From Sphingomonas oleivorans (GTDB lineage Bacteria; Pseudomonadota; Alphaproteobacteria; Sphingomonadales; Sphingomonadaceae), in NCBI RefSeq assembly GCF_003050615.1, contig NZ_NWBU01000010.1, positions 95,165-159,164 on the forward strand: a DNA stretch of 64,000 bases. Reading direction: 5' to 3'. Shown piece by piece: positions 35,997 through 44,967 of this stretch; the first letter of the stretch is position 1; each line of letters opens with the position of its first letter. A program made the position numbers and the translations under genes. Below the pieces are notes generated by a model. It was not told the DNA's origin. It ran no database searches and worked only from the letters and a program-made list of their open reading frames with translations.

Positions 35997-36362
35997 ATGG
36001 CCGATCCCTTCTTCCTGAAGCTCAAGGCGCAGCTCTTCTTGGGCAGCGAGATCGCTATAGGCCCGGGCAAGGCGGCGTTGCTCGAGGCGATCGCGGAACA
36101 TGGCTCCATCTCCGCCGCCGGCCGCGTGCTGGGGATGAGCTACCGGCGCACCTGGCTGCTCGTCGATGTGATGAACCGCTGCTGGGCCGAGCCGCTGGTC
36201 GAGGCGGCGGCGGGCGGCAGCAAGGGCGGCGGCGCGGCGCTGACCGAGACGGGGCGCCGGGTGCTCGAATCCTATCGCGCGATCGAGCAGCGCATTGCGG
36301 CGGCGGCGGAATGTCCGGAGCTCGACGCGCTGAAGGCGATGCTGCTGCCCATCCCACGCTGA
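35997..36362 (+). CDS. ModE-like single-domain molybdate regulator
   Basis: 121 residues, only the winged-helix part of ModE: KLKAQLFLGSEIAIGPGKAALLEAIAEHGSISAAGRVLGMSYRRTWLLVD, then LTETGRRVLESYRAIE. The molybdate-sensing MOP domains of full-length ModE (about 260 residues) are missing. It directly precedes the molybdate transporter genes, and a candidate operator lies between them. How it senses molybdate, if it does, is unclear. Confidence 0.87.
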   Translation: MADPFFLKLKAQLFLGSEIAIGPGKAALLEAIAEHGSISAAGRVLGMSYRRTWLLVDVMNRCWAEPLVEAAAGGSKGGGAALTETGRRVLESYRAIEQRIAAAAECPELDALKAMLLPIPR

Positions 36363-36380
36363 GGCTGGCGTCGTCGTCGC

Positions 36381-36408
36381 ATCGCTGTATATGACGGTGC
36401 ATAGCGAT
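36381..36408. promoter_or_regulatory. candidate ModE operator upstream of modA
   Basis: ATCGCT (36381-36386) and AGCGAT (36403-36408) form a perfect inverted repeat; the wider match TCGCTGTAT...CATAGCGA is close to the TCGTTATAT-spacer-ATAACGA pattern of ModE boxes. It covers the first possible modA start (ATG 36391), which argues that translation begins downstream. Confidence 0.5.
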
Positions 36409-36423
36409 ACAGGGAGAACCATC

Positions 36424-37185
36424 TTGCACCGCCTTCTGGCCCATCTGCTGATCCTGCTCGCGGTGCTGGGCATCGGCCTGCCCGTACAGGCGAAGCCGCC
36501 GCTCGTGCTGGCGGCGGCGAGCCTTCAGGAATCGCTCAACGCGGCGGCGGATGCCTGGGCGGCACGCAGGCATGAGCGGCCGATATTGTCTTTCGCCGCG
36601 TCCTCGGCGTTGGCGCGGCAGATCGAGGCGGGGGCGCCGGCGGATATGTTCATCTCGGCGGACGAGCCCTGGATGGACGCGGTTGCGGCCAAGGGGTTGA
36701 TCCGGCCGGAAACGCGCATCTCCTTCCTCGCCAACCGGCTGGTGCTGGTGGCGCCGGCGGGAAGCCGACAGGCGATCGCGATCCGCAAGGGCTTCCCGCT
36801 CGCCCGCGCGCTCGGCACGGGGCGGTTGGCGATGGCCGATCCCGATGCGGTGCCGGCGGGCAAATATGGCAAGGCGGCGCTGACGGCGCTCGGCGTCTGG
36901 CCTTCGGTGCAAGGCAAGGTGGCGCAGGCCGAGAATGTACGCGCGGCGCTGGCGCTGGTGGAGCGGGGCGAGGCACCGTTCGGGATCGTCTATGCGACCG
37001 ATGCCAAGGCATCGAAGGCGGTGCGGATCGTCGGCGTCTTCCCGCCAGACAGCCATCCGCCGATCACCTATCCGGTGGCGCTGCTCAAGACGGTGACGAG
37101 CGCGGAGGCCGAGGGATTCCGCCGTTTCCTGATCTCGCGCGCCGGCAAGGCGGTTTTCGCGCGCTATGGCTTCACCGCGCGCTGA
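36424..37185 (+). CDS. modA: molybdate ABC transporter substrate-binding protein
   Basis: About 253 residues with a signal peptide ending LPVQAKP. Periplasmic ModA features include LVLAAASLQESLNAAADAW, FAASSALARQIEAGAPADMFISAD, DPDAVPAGKYGKAAL and GIVYATDAKAS. I place the start at TTG 36424, with AGGGAG 7 bases upstream. ATG 36391 lies inside the putative operator and has no ribosome binding site. First gene of modABC. Confidence 0.92.
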   Translation: MHRLLAHLLILLAVLGIGLPVQAKPPLVLAAASLQESLNAAADAWAARRHERPILSFAASSALARQIEAGAPADMFISADEPWMDAVAAKGLIRPETRISFLANRLVLVAPAGSRQAIAIRKGFPLARALGTGRLAMADPDAVPAGKYGKAALTALGVWPSVQGKVAQAENVRAALALVERGEAPFGIVYATDAKASKAVRIVGVFPPDSHPPITYPVALLKTVTSAEAEGFRRFLISRAGKAVFARYGFTAR

Positions 37186-37191
37186 GCCCCG

Positions 37192-37896
37192 ATGCTGCTC
37201 TCGCCCGAGGAATGGGAAATCGTGCGGCTGTCGCTCAAGGTGAGCGGCGTCGCGGTGCTCGCGGTGCTGCCGATCGCCTTCGCGCTCGCCTGGGCGCTGG
37301 CGCGTGGGCGCTTTCCGGGCAAATTTCTGCTCGACGGGCTGGTGCATCTGCCGCTGGTGCTGCCGCCGGTGGTGACGGGCTGGCTGCTCCTCATCCTGTT
37401 CGGCCGGACGGGGCCGGCGGGGGCGTGGCTGGAACGCTGGCTCGGATTCACATTCATGTTCCGCTGGACGGGGGCGGCGCTCGCGGCGGCGGTGATGGCG
37501 CTGCCGATGATGGTGCGCGCGATCCGCCTGTCGATCGAGGCGGTCGACCGCCGGCTGGAGGGCGCCGCGCGGACATTGGGGGCAGGGCGGTGGCATAGCT
37601 TCGCGACGATCACGCTGCCGCTTTCCGTCCCGGGGATCGTTGCCGGGCTGGTGCTGGGCTTCGCCCGGTCGATCGGGGAATTTGGGGCGACGATCACCTT
37701 CGTCTCCAACATTCCCGGCGAGACGCGGACGCTCCCCATCGCCATCTATTCCGCGCTGCAGGTGCCGGGATCGGAAGGGGCGGTGACGCGGCTCGCCATC
37801 ATATCGGTGCTGCTGTCGCTGGCGGCGCTGATCCTGTCCGAAGCGCTGGCGCGGCGGGGGGCGGCAAGGGGATTTGGGGGCGGCCATGTCCTTTGA
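37192..37896 (+). CDS. modB: molybdate ABC transporter permease
   Basis: 234 residues, about five membrane segments. It has the ModB coupling loop RLEGAARTLGAGRWHSFATITLPLSVPG and LGFARSIGEFGATITFVSNIPGETRTLPIAIYSALQ. It follows modA by 6 bases and overlaps modC by 11 bases. Confidence 0.95.
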   Translation: MLLSPEEWEIVRLSLKVSGVAVLAVLPIAFALAWALARGRFPGKFLLDGLVHLPLVLPPVVTGWLLLILFGRTGPAGAWLERWLGFTFMFRWTGAALAAAVMALPMMVRAIRLSIEAVDRRLEGAARTLGAGRWHSFATITLPLSVPGIVAGLVLGFARSIGEFGATITFVSNIPGETRTLPIAIYSALQVPGSEGAVTRLAIISVLLSLAALILSEALARRGAARGFGGGHVL

Positions 37897-38512
37897 CGTT
37901 TCGGTCGGGCTGCGGCTGGGCGAGGCGCGGCTGGGTGCATCCTTCCGCAGCAAAAGCGGGCTGACCGCGCTGTTCGGCCCGTCGGGCGCGGGCAAGACGA
38001 GCCTGCTCAACATGGTGGCCGGCCTGCTCCGCCCGGAATGGGGGCGCATCATCGTCGATGGCGAGACCTTGTTCGACGCGGACGAGGGCATCGACCTGCC
38101 GCCCGAGCGGCGGCGGGCGGGTTATGTCTTTCAGGACGGGCGGCTTTTCCCGCATATGCGGGTGCGCACCAACCTGCTCTACGGTCAGCGGCTGGCGCCC
38201 CGGGGCCGGCGGCTGATGGGGCTGGAGGAGGTGACGGACTTTCTCGGCATCGGCACGCTTCTCGACCGCTGGCCGCGCACCCTGTCGGGCGGCGAGGCGC
38301 AGCGCGTCGCGATCGGCCGCGCGCTGCTCTCCAGCCCCCGCTTCCTGCTAATGGACGAGCCGCTCGCCTCGCTCGATGTGGCGCGGCGCGAGGAGATAAT
38401 GGGCGTAATCGAGCGGGTGCGCGACGAGCTTGCCTTGCCCATCCTCTATGTCAGCCACGACCGCGCCGAGGTCGAGCGGCTGGCGACGACCATTGTTGCG
38501 GTGGAGCGGTAG
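37886..38512 (+). CDS. modC: molybdate ABC transporter ATPase lacking MOP domain
   Basis: 208 residues. Walker A GPSGAGKTS, Q-loop in YVFQDGRLFPHMRV, signature LSGGEAQRVAIGRAL, Walker B LLMDEPLASLD and switch His in ILYVSHDRAEVERL. A typical ModC is about 350 residues with a C-terminal molybdate-binding MOP domain; this one stops after the ATPase domain with no sign of a frameshift. With the MOP-less ModE, the locus has no visible intracellular molybdate sensor. Confidence 0.92.
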   Translation: MSFDVSVGLRLGEARLGASFRSKSGLTALFGPSGAGKTSLLNMVAGLLRPEWGRIIVDGETLFDADEGIDLPPERRRAGYVFQDGRLFPHMRVRTNLLYGQRLAPRGRRLMGLEEVTDFLGIGTLLDRWPRTLSGGEAQRVAIGRALLSSPRFLLMDEPLASLDVARREEIMGVIERVRDELALPILYVSHDRAEVERLATTIVAVER

Positions 38513-38718
38513 GGCGGGTAAGGGGCGGGAGCGCGCAAGTTGCCTGCCGCATGGCTGATCGGGCCCGAATAGTGTGAGCCCCGCGTTTATTCGCTTGAAT
38601 TCAATAGCTGGACGGCGACCAGGATAGTCGGGCAGGGAATGGCGACAGCTCCTTGATCGGGGCGGGCATGTTGAAGCCATTGCGCTTCTTCCCATAAACT
38701 TGGACAGGAAAGCCGCTG

Positions 38719-40314
38719 ATGACCGATCCTGCACCGCACAGCCGGCCTGGCCTGGAGCTATTGAGCGGAGATCAGCGCTTTCAGCTGCTCATCAATGCGG
38801 TCAAGGATTATGCCATCTATCTGCTGGACCCGGCGGGTCATGTATGTAGCTGGAACACCGGCGCGCAGCATTTCAAGGGCTATTCCGCCAAGGAGATTCT
38901 TGGCCAGCACTTCTCGCGATTCTACACGGAAGAGGATCGTGCAGCCGGCTTGCCCGAGCGTGCGCTGCAGATCGCGGCGCGCGAAGGCAGGTTCGAGGCC
39001 GAAGGCTGGCGCGTGCGCAAGGATGGCAGCCGCTTCTGGACCTCCGTCGTCATCGATCCCGTGATTACGGAAAATGGCGAGCTGATCGGTTTCGCCAAGG
39101 TCACGCGCGACATCACCGAGCGCCGCAAGGCCCAGCAGGAAATAGACAAGGCCCGCGAGGCGCTGGCGCAGGCGCAGAAGATGGAGGCGGTCGGCCGTCT
39201 CACCGGCGGCGTGGCACATGATTTCAACAATCTGCTGACCGTCATCCGCTCATCGGTCGATCTGCTGCGCATGCCCGGTCTCAGTGACGAGAAGCGCGCG
39301 CGATATATTGACGCAATCGCCGAAACCGCCGACCGCGCCACCTTGCTGACGACGCAATTGCTGGCGTTCACGCGTCGGCAGCCGCTGCGCCCCGAATTGT
39401 TCGACGTCGCCGCGCGCATCAGAGGCCTGGAACATATCATTTCGACCACTATCGGCTCCACGATCAAGATGGAGGTTGACGTGGCCGACGATATCGGATG
39501 GGTCGAGGCAGATCCCACTCAGTTCGACACGGCCATATTGAACATGGTGATCAACGCCCGCGACGCCATGCCCGGCGGGGGAGAGCTTAAGATCAGGGCG
39601 CGCAATGCCGATGGCGTGCCGGATGTCCGCTCGCATGCGCCTGCCAAGGGCGCCTTCCTTGCCGTTTCGGTCGAGGATGATGGGATAGGCATGGATGCCG
39701 AGACGCTGAAGCGTATCTTCGAGCCCTTCTTCACCACAAAGGAGATCAATAAGGGCACGGGCCTCGGCCTCAGCCAGGTCTATGGCTTCGCCAAGCAATC
39801 GGGCGGCGAGATCGACGCCGCCAGTCACCTCGGCAAAGGCACGACCTTCACCCTTTATCTTCCGCGCAGCTCGAAACAGGGGGCGGCATCGTCATCGGCT
39901 GAAAGCCAGTCGCCCATCGCCGAACCGGGGCAGCCCGCCAGCGCCTCCATCCTTCTGGTCGAAGATAATGGAATGGTGGGCCAGTTCGCATTCGGATTGC
40001 TGACGGAGCTCGGCCAGTCGGTAACCTGGGCTACGTCGGCGCAAGACGCGCTGGAGATACTCGATGCGCGGCGCCAGGAGTTCAACCTCGTCTTTTCGGA
40101 TGTCGTGATGCCCGGCCTTAACGGGATCGATCTGGGGCTGGAGATTCGCCGCCGCTGGCCCGACCTGCCCGTGGTGCTTACCAGCGGCTACAGCCATGTG
40201 ATCGCCAGGGAAGGCAGCCATGGGTTCGAGCTTCTGCAGAAGCCTTATTCGCTGGAAGGATTGCTCGCCGTCCTTCTCGGCCGGCTTTCGGAAAAGCGTG
40301 ATCGGACGGCCTGA
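38719..40314 (+). CDS. PAS-domain hybrid sensor histidine kinase
   Basis: 531-residue soluble kinase. PAS domain (about 20-137, with DYAIYLLDPAGHVCSWNTGAQ and FAKVTRDITERR), HisKA helix with phosphoacceptor His167 in GGVAHDFNNLL, HATPase with NMVINARDAM, DDGIGM and GTGLGLSQVYG, and a C-terminal receiver with Asp461 in FSDVVMPGLNG. There are no membrane segments. The PAS resembles sensors that may bind flavin, but the LOV cysteine motif NCRFL is absent. No cognate regulator is adjacent, so the output is unknown. Confidence 0.92.
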   Translation: MTDPAPHSRPGLELLSGDQRFQLLINAVKDYAIYLLDPAGHVCSWNTGAQHFKGYSAKEILGQHFSRFYTEEDRAAGLPERALQIAAREGRFEAEGWRVRKDGSRFWTSVVIDPVITENGELIGFAKVTRDITERRKAQQEIDKAREALAQAQKMEAVGRLTGGVAHDFNNLLTVIRSSVDLLRMPGLSDEKRARYIDAIAETADRATLLTTQLLAFTRRQPLRPELFDVAARIRGLEHIISTTIGSTIKMEVDVADDIGWVEADPTQFDTAILNMVINARDAMPGGGELKIRARNADGVPDVRSHAPAKGAFLAVSVEDDGIGMDAETLKRIFEPFFTTKEINKGTGLGLSQVYGFAKQSGGEIDAASHLGKGTTFTLYLPRSSKQGAASSSAESQSPIAEPGQPASASILLVEDNGMVGQFAFGLLTELGQSVTWATSAQDALEILDARRQEFNLVFSDVVMPGLNGIDLGLEIRRRWPDLPVVLTSGYSHVIAREGSHGFELLQKPYSLEGLLAVLLGRLSEKRDRTA

Positions 40315-40395
40315 TCGGCGGTCGCGTCGTGTCGGGGGATTTTGATGTCGGCGCCGGAACATCAGAAAGGCGGTCGGGCTGATGGGAGCGAGCGA

Positions 40396-40821
40396 ATGTT
40401 CGGGCTGCTGGCGCTGATAGTCGCGGCGCTCTTCACGGGTGCCGCCATCTACATAAATGTGGCGGAGCAGCCCGCTCGGCTGCACCTCGATGACGAGGCT
40501 CTGCTTGCAGAATGGAAGCCGGCCTATAAGCGCGGCTTCGCGATGCAGGCGCCGCTGGCGATGATCGCCGCCCTGCTCGGCGTCCTTGCCTGGTGGGAGA
40601 GCGCGCGGCCGCTCTGGCTGGCGGGCGCGCTGATCATTCTCGCCAACTGGCCCTATACGATGCTCGCGATCATGCCGACCAACCGGAAGCTGGAGGCCAT
40701 AGCGCCCCAGCAGGCTTCGGCGGAGACGCGGCGTCTCATTCGTCGCTGGGGACTGCTCCATGGCGGACGGAGCCTGCTCGGCCTTGTGGCGGTCGTCCTC
40801 TTCCTTGTCGCGGCCTTGTAG
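40396..40821 (+). CDS. DUF1772-like small membrane protein
   Basis: 141 residues, four hydrophobic segments. GLLALIVAALFTGAAIYINVAEQPARL and WPYTMLAIMPTNRKL match the DUF1772/anthrone oxygenase-like membrane family of unknown function. The ATG at 40396 has GGGAG about 8 bases upstream; ATG 40345 would add a hydrophilic 17-residue extension. Convergent with trpD. Confidence 0.75.
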   Translation: MFGLLALIVAALFTGAAIYINVAEQPARLHLDDEALLAEWKPAYKRGFAMQAPLAMIAALLGVLAWWESARPLWLAGALIILANWPYTMLAIMPTNRKLEAIAPQQASAETRRLIRRWGLLHGGRSLLGLVAVVLFLVAAL

Positions 40822-40849
40822 GCGCCTTCAGACGGCGACAATAAGTCAC

Positions 40850-41845
40850 TTAAAATCTGATCCAGCAGTCGAGCAGCGCCTTGGCGAGGCCCTTGTCGAT
40901 CGTCTCGGCAGCTTCCTCCGCGCCGTCCTGCAAGTCGCGGGCAGGGCCGGCGACCACGAGCGCCGCGGCAGCGTTCAGCAGGACGGCGTCGCGATAGGCG
41001 CCGTGCTCGCCTAGCAGCAGCCGGTGGAGCGCCGCCGCATTATAGGCCGCGTCGCCGCCCCTGATCGCGTCCAGCCCGTGGCGGGCGAGACCGGCATCCT
41101 CGGGCGTGATCCGTTCCGGGCCATCCCCGCAAGCGCCGATGCGGACGGCGCGGCTGGGGCCGGCGATCGAAAGCTCGTCGAGGCTCTCCTCGCCCGCGAC
41201 GACCATCGCCGATTCGCTGCCGAGCAGGCGCATCGCGTCCGCCACCGTGCCGATATAGTCCACCCGCGCGACACCGATGAGCTGGCGCGTGACGTGGGCG
41301 GGATTGGCGAGCGGACCCAGCAGGTTGAAGATCGTCCGCCGGCCGATCGCGCGGCGGATGGGCGCCAGCCGCCCGAGCGCCGGATGATGTTTCTGCGCGA
41401 AGAGGAAGGCGATGCCGAACTCGTTCAGGCTCTCCTCCGCGCGGGCCGAGGCGCGGTCGAGATCGAGGCCGAGCGCCTCCAGCGTATCGGCGGCGCCCGC
41501 CTTGCTCGATGCGGCGCGATTGCCATGCTTGGCGACGGGAACGCCGGCGGCCGCGACGACGATCGCCACCGCCGTCGAGATGTTCAGGCTGTGCGCGCCG
41601 TCCCCGCCCGTGCCGCACACGTCGATCGCTCCGGCCGGCGCCCTCACCGGGATCATGCGGTGGCGCAGCACGCGCGCGGCGGCGGCGATCTCCACGCTCG
41701 TCTCGTCGCGCACCGTCATCGCCGTCAGAAAGGCGGCGATCGCCTCGTCGGGCACCTTGCCGTCAAGAATATCCTCGAACGCGGCCTCGGCCGTCTGATG
41801 ATCGAGCGGCGTCGTCGGATCGGGGAGGAGCGCGATCTCCGTCAC
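40850..41845 (-). CDS. trpD: anthranilate phosphoribosyltransferase
   Basis: 331 residues. It joins PRPP to anthranilate, the second step of the tryptophan branch. Motifs are [16 protein letters not shown] (PRPP binding), [21 protein letters not shown] and [22 protein letters not shown]. It is the last trp gene in this transcript and overlaps trpG by 4 bases. No trpC follows in this window; the next gene is convergent. Confidence 0.96.
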   Translation of the reverse strand: MTEIALLPDPTTPLDHQTAEAAFEDILDGKVPDEAIAAFLTAMTVRDETSVEIAAAARVLRHRMIPVRAPAGAIDVCGTGGDGAHSLNISTAVAIVVAAAGVPVAKHGNRAASSKAGAADTLEALGLDLDRASARAEESLNEFGIAFLFAQKHHPALGRLAPIRRAIGRRTIFNLLGPLANPAHVTRQLIGVARVDYIGTVADAMRLLGSESAMVVAGEESLDELSIAGPSRAVRIGACGDGPERITPEDAGLARHGLDAIRGGDAAYNAAALHRLLLGEHGAYRDAVLLNAAAALVVAGPARDLQDGAEEAAETIDKGLAKALLDCWIRF

Positions 41846-42453
41846 GCCTGTTCCTTCAGGCGGGCGATCGCCTTCACCTCTATCCCTGCCACCGTCATGA
41901 AATTGGCGAGCATGGCATGACCATGTTCGGTAGCGATGCTTTCCGGGTGGAACTGCACGCCATGGATCGGCAGCGTGGCGTGGCGGAAGCCCATCACCGT
42001 GCCGTCGGGCGCGCGGGCGTTGACGATCAGATCGGCGGGCAGCCCTTCCTCCGGCACGATCAGCGAATGGTATCGCGTCGCGGTGAAGGGCGAGGGGATG
42101 CCGACGAAGATGCCCGTTCCGTCATGATATACGGGGCAGGTCTTGCCATGCATCAGCTCGGCCGCGCGCACGACCTTGCCACCGAAATGCTGGCCGATCG
42201 CCTGATGGCCGAGGCAGACGCCGAACAGCGGGCGCTTCTGCTCCGCGCAGGCCGCGACCAGATCGAGCGAGATTCCGGCCTCGTTGGGCGTGCAGGGGCC
42301 GGGCGAGATCAGGAAGGCGTCCGCCCCGCTCGACATGGCCTGGCCGACGCCGATCGCGTCGTTGCGGACGACCTCCACCTCGGCGCCCAGTTCCTGCAGA
42401 TAATGAACCAGGTTCCAGGTGAAGCTGTCATAATTGTCGATGACGAGGATCAT
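41842..42453 (-). CDS. trpG: anthranilate synthase glutamine amidotransferase subunit
   Basis: 203 residues. Class I amidotransferase supplying ammonia to TrpE (or to PabB). [19 protein letters not shown] at the N-terminus, oxyanion loop [12 protein letters not shown], nucleophile Cys in [11 protein letters not shown], and the His-Glu pair in [13 protein letters not shown]. It overlaps trpD and the upstream AEC transporter gene by 4 bases each. Confidence 0.95.
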   Translation of the reverse strand: MILVIDNYDSFTWNLVHYLQELGAEVEVVRNDAIGVGQAMSSGADAFLISPGPCTPNEAGISLDLVAACAEQKRPLFGVCLGHQAIGQHFGGKVVRAAELMHGKTCPVYHDGTGIFVGIPSPFTATRYHSLIVPEEGLPADLIVNARAPDGTVMGFRHATLPIHGVQFHPESIATEHGHAMLANFMTVAGIEVKAIARLKEQA

Positions 42454-43433
42454 GGTCCCGCATGTATCGCGCGCGGCCCTTCCGGGAAAGGGCCGTTCGT
42501 GCCCGGCGCCATCATGGCGAGCAGCAGCGAGGCGGTGACGAGCGAGCAGATGGTCGAGATCAATATGGCGCGCGAGGTGACCGCCACGTCGTGGCGATAG
42601 AGCTGGGCGAGCATGAAGGGGCCGGTGCCCGTCGGCAGCGCCGCGAGCAGGATCGCGGCGCGGGCCCAGAGCGGCGGCACGGTGAAGACGAACAGGACAA
42701 GCAGCGCCGTCACCGCCGGCTGGATCAGCAGCTTGAGCGCGATCAGCAGGCCGACCCGGCCGGGTGCGGCCGGAGGACGGCTGCCTTCCGCCAGGAACAG
42801 CCCCAGCGTCACCAGCGCGCAGGGTGTCGCCGCCGCACCCAGCATATTGGTGAATTCATGCACCGGGCCAGGCAGCGGAACGCCCGTCATCGCCCAGGCG
42901 GTGCCGAGCACGGGCGCGACGAGCAGCGGATTGCGCGCCAGCGATGCCGCGACGCGCGCGATGGTGGCGCCGATCCCCCGGCCGCGATGCAGATCATATT
43001 CGACCAGCATGATCGAAAAGGCGAAGAGCAGGCAGACGGTGAGGATCGAGGCCAGCACCGCCGCCGGTAGCCCCACCGCGCCCATCGTCGCGACGCAGAG
43101 CGGAATGCCCATGAAGGCGGTGTTGGCATAGCTGGCCGAAAGCGCGTCGAGGCTGGTTTCGGCGAGCGGCCGATCGCGCCCGCCGAGCAGGACGGACAGC
43201 AGGAAGGTCGCGGCGATGCCACCGACAAAGGCGGCGATGAAGCCCGGCTGCCACAGCGCGCTCCAATGCGCTTCGGCCAGCACGCGGAAGATCAGCGCAG
43301 GCAGCGCCAGCCAGACGACGAAGCGATTGAGGCTGGCGACGGCGCCGTCCCCGAACAGGCCCTTTCGCCCCACCAGCCATCCCGCGAGGATCAGGCCGAA
43401 AACCGGGGCGACTATGCCGAGGACGAGCGCCAT
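42450..43433 (-). CDS. AEC-family auxin/malonate efflux-type transporter
   Basis: 327 residues and about ten hydrophobic segments. AEC-family features are [33 protein letters not shown] and [15 protein letters not shown]. Inner-membrane carrier, substrate unknown. It sits between trpE and trpG with a 4-base overlap to trpG and only 9 bases from trpE, so it is part of the tryptophan operon. That context suggests an aromatic acid or related anion. It is an unusual insertion into a conserved gene pair. Confidence 0.88.
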   Translation of the reverse strand: MALVLGIVAPVFGLILAGWLVGRKGLFGDGAVASLNRFVVWLALPALIFRVLAEAHWSALWQPGFIAAFVGGIAATFLLSVLLGGRDRPLAETSLDALSASYANTAFMGIPLCVATMGAVGLPAAVLASILTVCLLFAFSIMLVEYDLHRGRGIGATIARVAASLARNPLLVAPVLGTAWAMTGVPLPGPVHEFTNMLGAAATPCALVTLGLFLAEGSRPPAAPGRVGLLIALKLLIQPAVTALLVLFVFTVPPLWARAAILLAALPTGTGPFMLAQLYRHDVAVTSRAILISTICSLVTASLLLAMMAPGTNGPFPEGPRAIHAGP

Positions 43434-43442
43434 TCCGGGCCG

Positions 43443-44954
43443 CTACTGCCCGTAGCCCGCGTCCGCCGCCCGCTCGACCGCCTCGCGTGCGGCGGCGATC
43501 AGCGCGCCGGCTTTCGCCTCGCATTCGCGCTGCTCATAAGCGGGGTCGCTGTCCGCGACGATGCCGGCGCCGGCCTGGACGTGCATCATCCCGTCCTTCA
43601 CCACCGCGGTGCGCAGCACGATGCAGCTATCCATCGATCCGTCCGGCGAGAAATAGCCGACGCCGCCGGCATAGGCGCCGCGCGTCTCCGGCTCCAGCTC
43701 GGCGATGACCTCGCAGGCGCGGACTTTGGGCGCGCCCGAGACGGTGCCCGCCGGAAAGCCGGCGAACAGCGCATCCAGCGCATCCTTCTTCGGATCGAGC
43801 CGGCCGACCACGTTCGAGACGAGATGCATGACGTGGCTGTAATATTCGACCGTGTAGCTGTCCGTCACCTCCACCGTTCCGGGGGCGGCGACGCGGCCGA
43901 CATCGTTGCGGCCGAGATCGAGCAGCATCAGATGTTCGGCCCGTTCCTTGGGATCGGCGAGCAGGCTGTCGCGGTTGTGTGCATCCTCCGCCGTCGTCCG
44001 CCCGCGCGGTCGCGTGCCGGCGATTGGCCGGATCGTGACTTCCCCGTCGCGCGCGCGCACCAAAATCTCGGGGCTGGAGCCGATCAGCGAGAAGCCCGGC
44101 AGGTCGAGATAATAGAGGAAAGGCGAGGGGTTGATCCGCCGGAGCGCGCGATAGAGATCGAAGGGCGGCAGGGTGAAGGGGGCCGCGAAACGCTGCGCCA
44201 GCACGACCTGAAAGATATCGCCCGCCGCGATATAATCCTTCGCCGCCAGCACCATCTCGCGATAGCGGCCGGGCGGAAGCTGCGGCTGGGGATCGATGGG
44301 CGCAGGCGCCTCGGCCGGGCGGGCGGGCGCGGGAAGGGGTGCGGCGAGCCGCGCGGCGGCGGTCTCGATCCGCTCCAGCGCGCGCGCGACGGCGGCGTCC
44401 GCTTCCATCCTGCCATCGGGCCAGACGGGCGCCACCAGGAACAGCGCATCCGCCAGCCGGTCGAAGATCAGGATCAGCGTCGGCCGGACGAACAGCATGT
44501 CCGGCAATTCGAGCGGATTGGGCGCGGGGCGCGGCAGCTTCTCGACCAGGCCGACCGTCTCATAGGCGAAATAGCCGACGAGGCAGGCGAGCGCGGAGGG
44601 CAGCCCCTCCGGCACGTCCATCCGGCAGGACTGGACCAGCGCGCGCATTGCGGAAAGCGCGTCCTGCCCGGCATCGACGAAGGCGTCGCGATCGACCAGC
44701 CAGTCGCGGTTGATCTCGGCCCGGCGCCCCTCGGCGCGGAACATCAGGTCGGGGGCGAGGCCGAGCAGCGTGTAGCGGCCGCGCGTCGCGCCACCTTCCA
44801 CCGACTCGAGCAGGAAATCGCCCCGGCCCGGCTCGATCAGCTTGAGCGCGGCGGCGACCGGCGTGTCCGTGTCGGTGATCTGGCGCCGCCAGACGAGCGA
44901 GGGCTTGCCGTCGCGAAGCGTGGCCGCGGCGCGGGCGTCCTGATCCGGGTTCAC
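43443..44954 (-). CDS. trpE: anthranilate synthase component I
   Basis: 503 residues. It makes anthranilate from chorismate with TrpG. The feedback-inhibition element LLESVE near residue 50 indicates tryptophan sensitivity. Chorismate-site motifs are PSPFLYYLDLPG, IRPIAGTRPRG, DLGRNDVGRV and AGFPAGTVSGAPKVRA. It starts with GTG at 44954, only 13 bases after the ppiD stop, leaving no room for an attenuator or separate leader, so regulation must lie upstream of ppiD or act on the enzyme. Confidence 0.96.
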   Translation of the reverse strand: MNPDQDARAAATLRDGKPSLVWRRQITDTDTPVAAALKLIEPGRGDFLLESVEGGATRGRYTLLGLAPDLMFRAEGRRAEINRDWLVDRDAFVDAGQDALSAMRALVQSCRMDVPEGLPSALACLVGYFAYETVGLVEKLPRPAPNPLELPDMLFVRPTLILIFDRLADALFLVAPVWPDGRMEADAAVARALERIETAAARLAAPLPAPARPAEAPAPIDPQPQLPPGRYREMVLAAKDYIAAGDIFQVVLAQRFAAPFTLPPFDLYRALRRINPSPFLYYLDLPGFSLIGSSPEILVRARDGEVTIRPIAGTRPRGRTTAEDAHNRDSLLADPKERAEHLMLLDLGRNDVGRVAAPGTVEVTDSYTVEYYSHVMHLVSNVVGRLDPKKDALDALFAGFPAGTVSGAPKVRACEVIAELEPETRGAYAGGVGYFSPDGSMDSCIVLRTAVVKDGMMHVQAGAGIVADSDPAYEQRECEAKAGALIAAAREAVERAADAGYGQ

Positions 44955-44967
44955 CGTCCTCTGCCCG

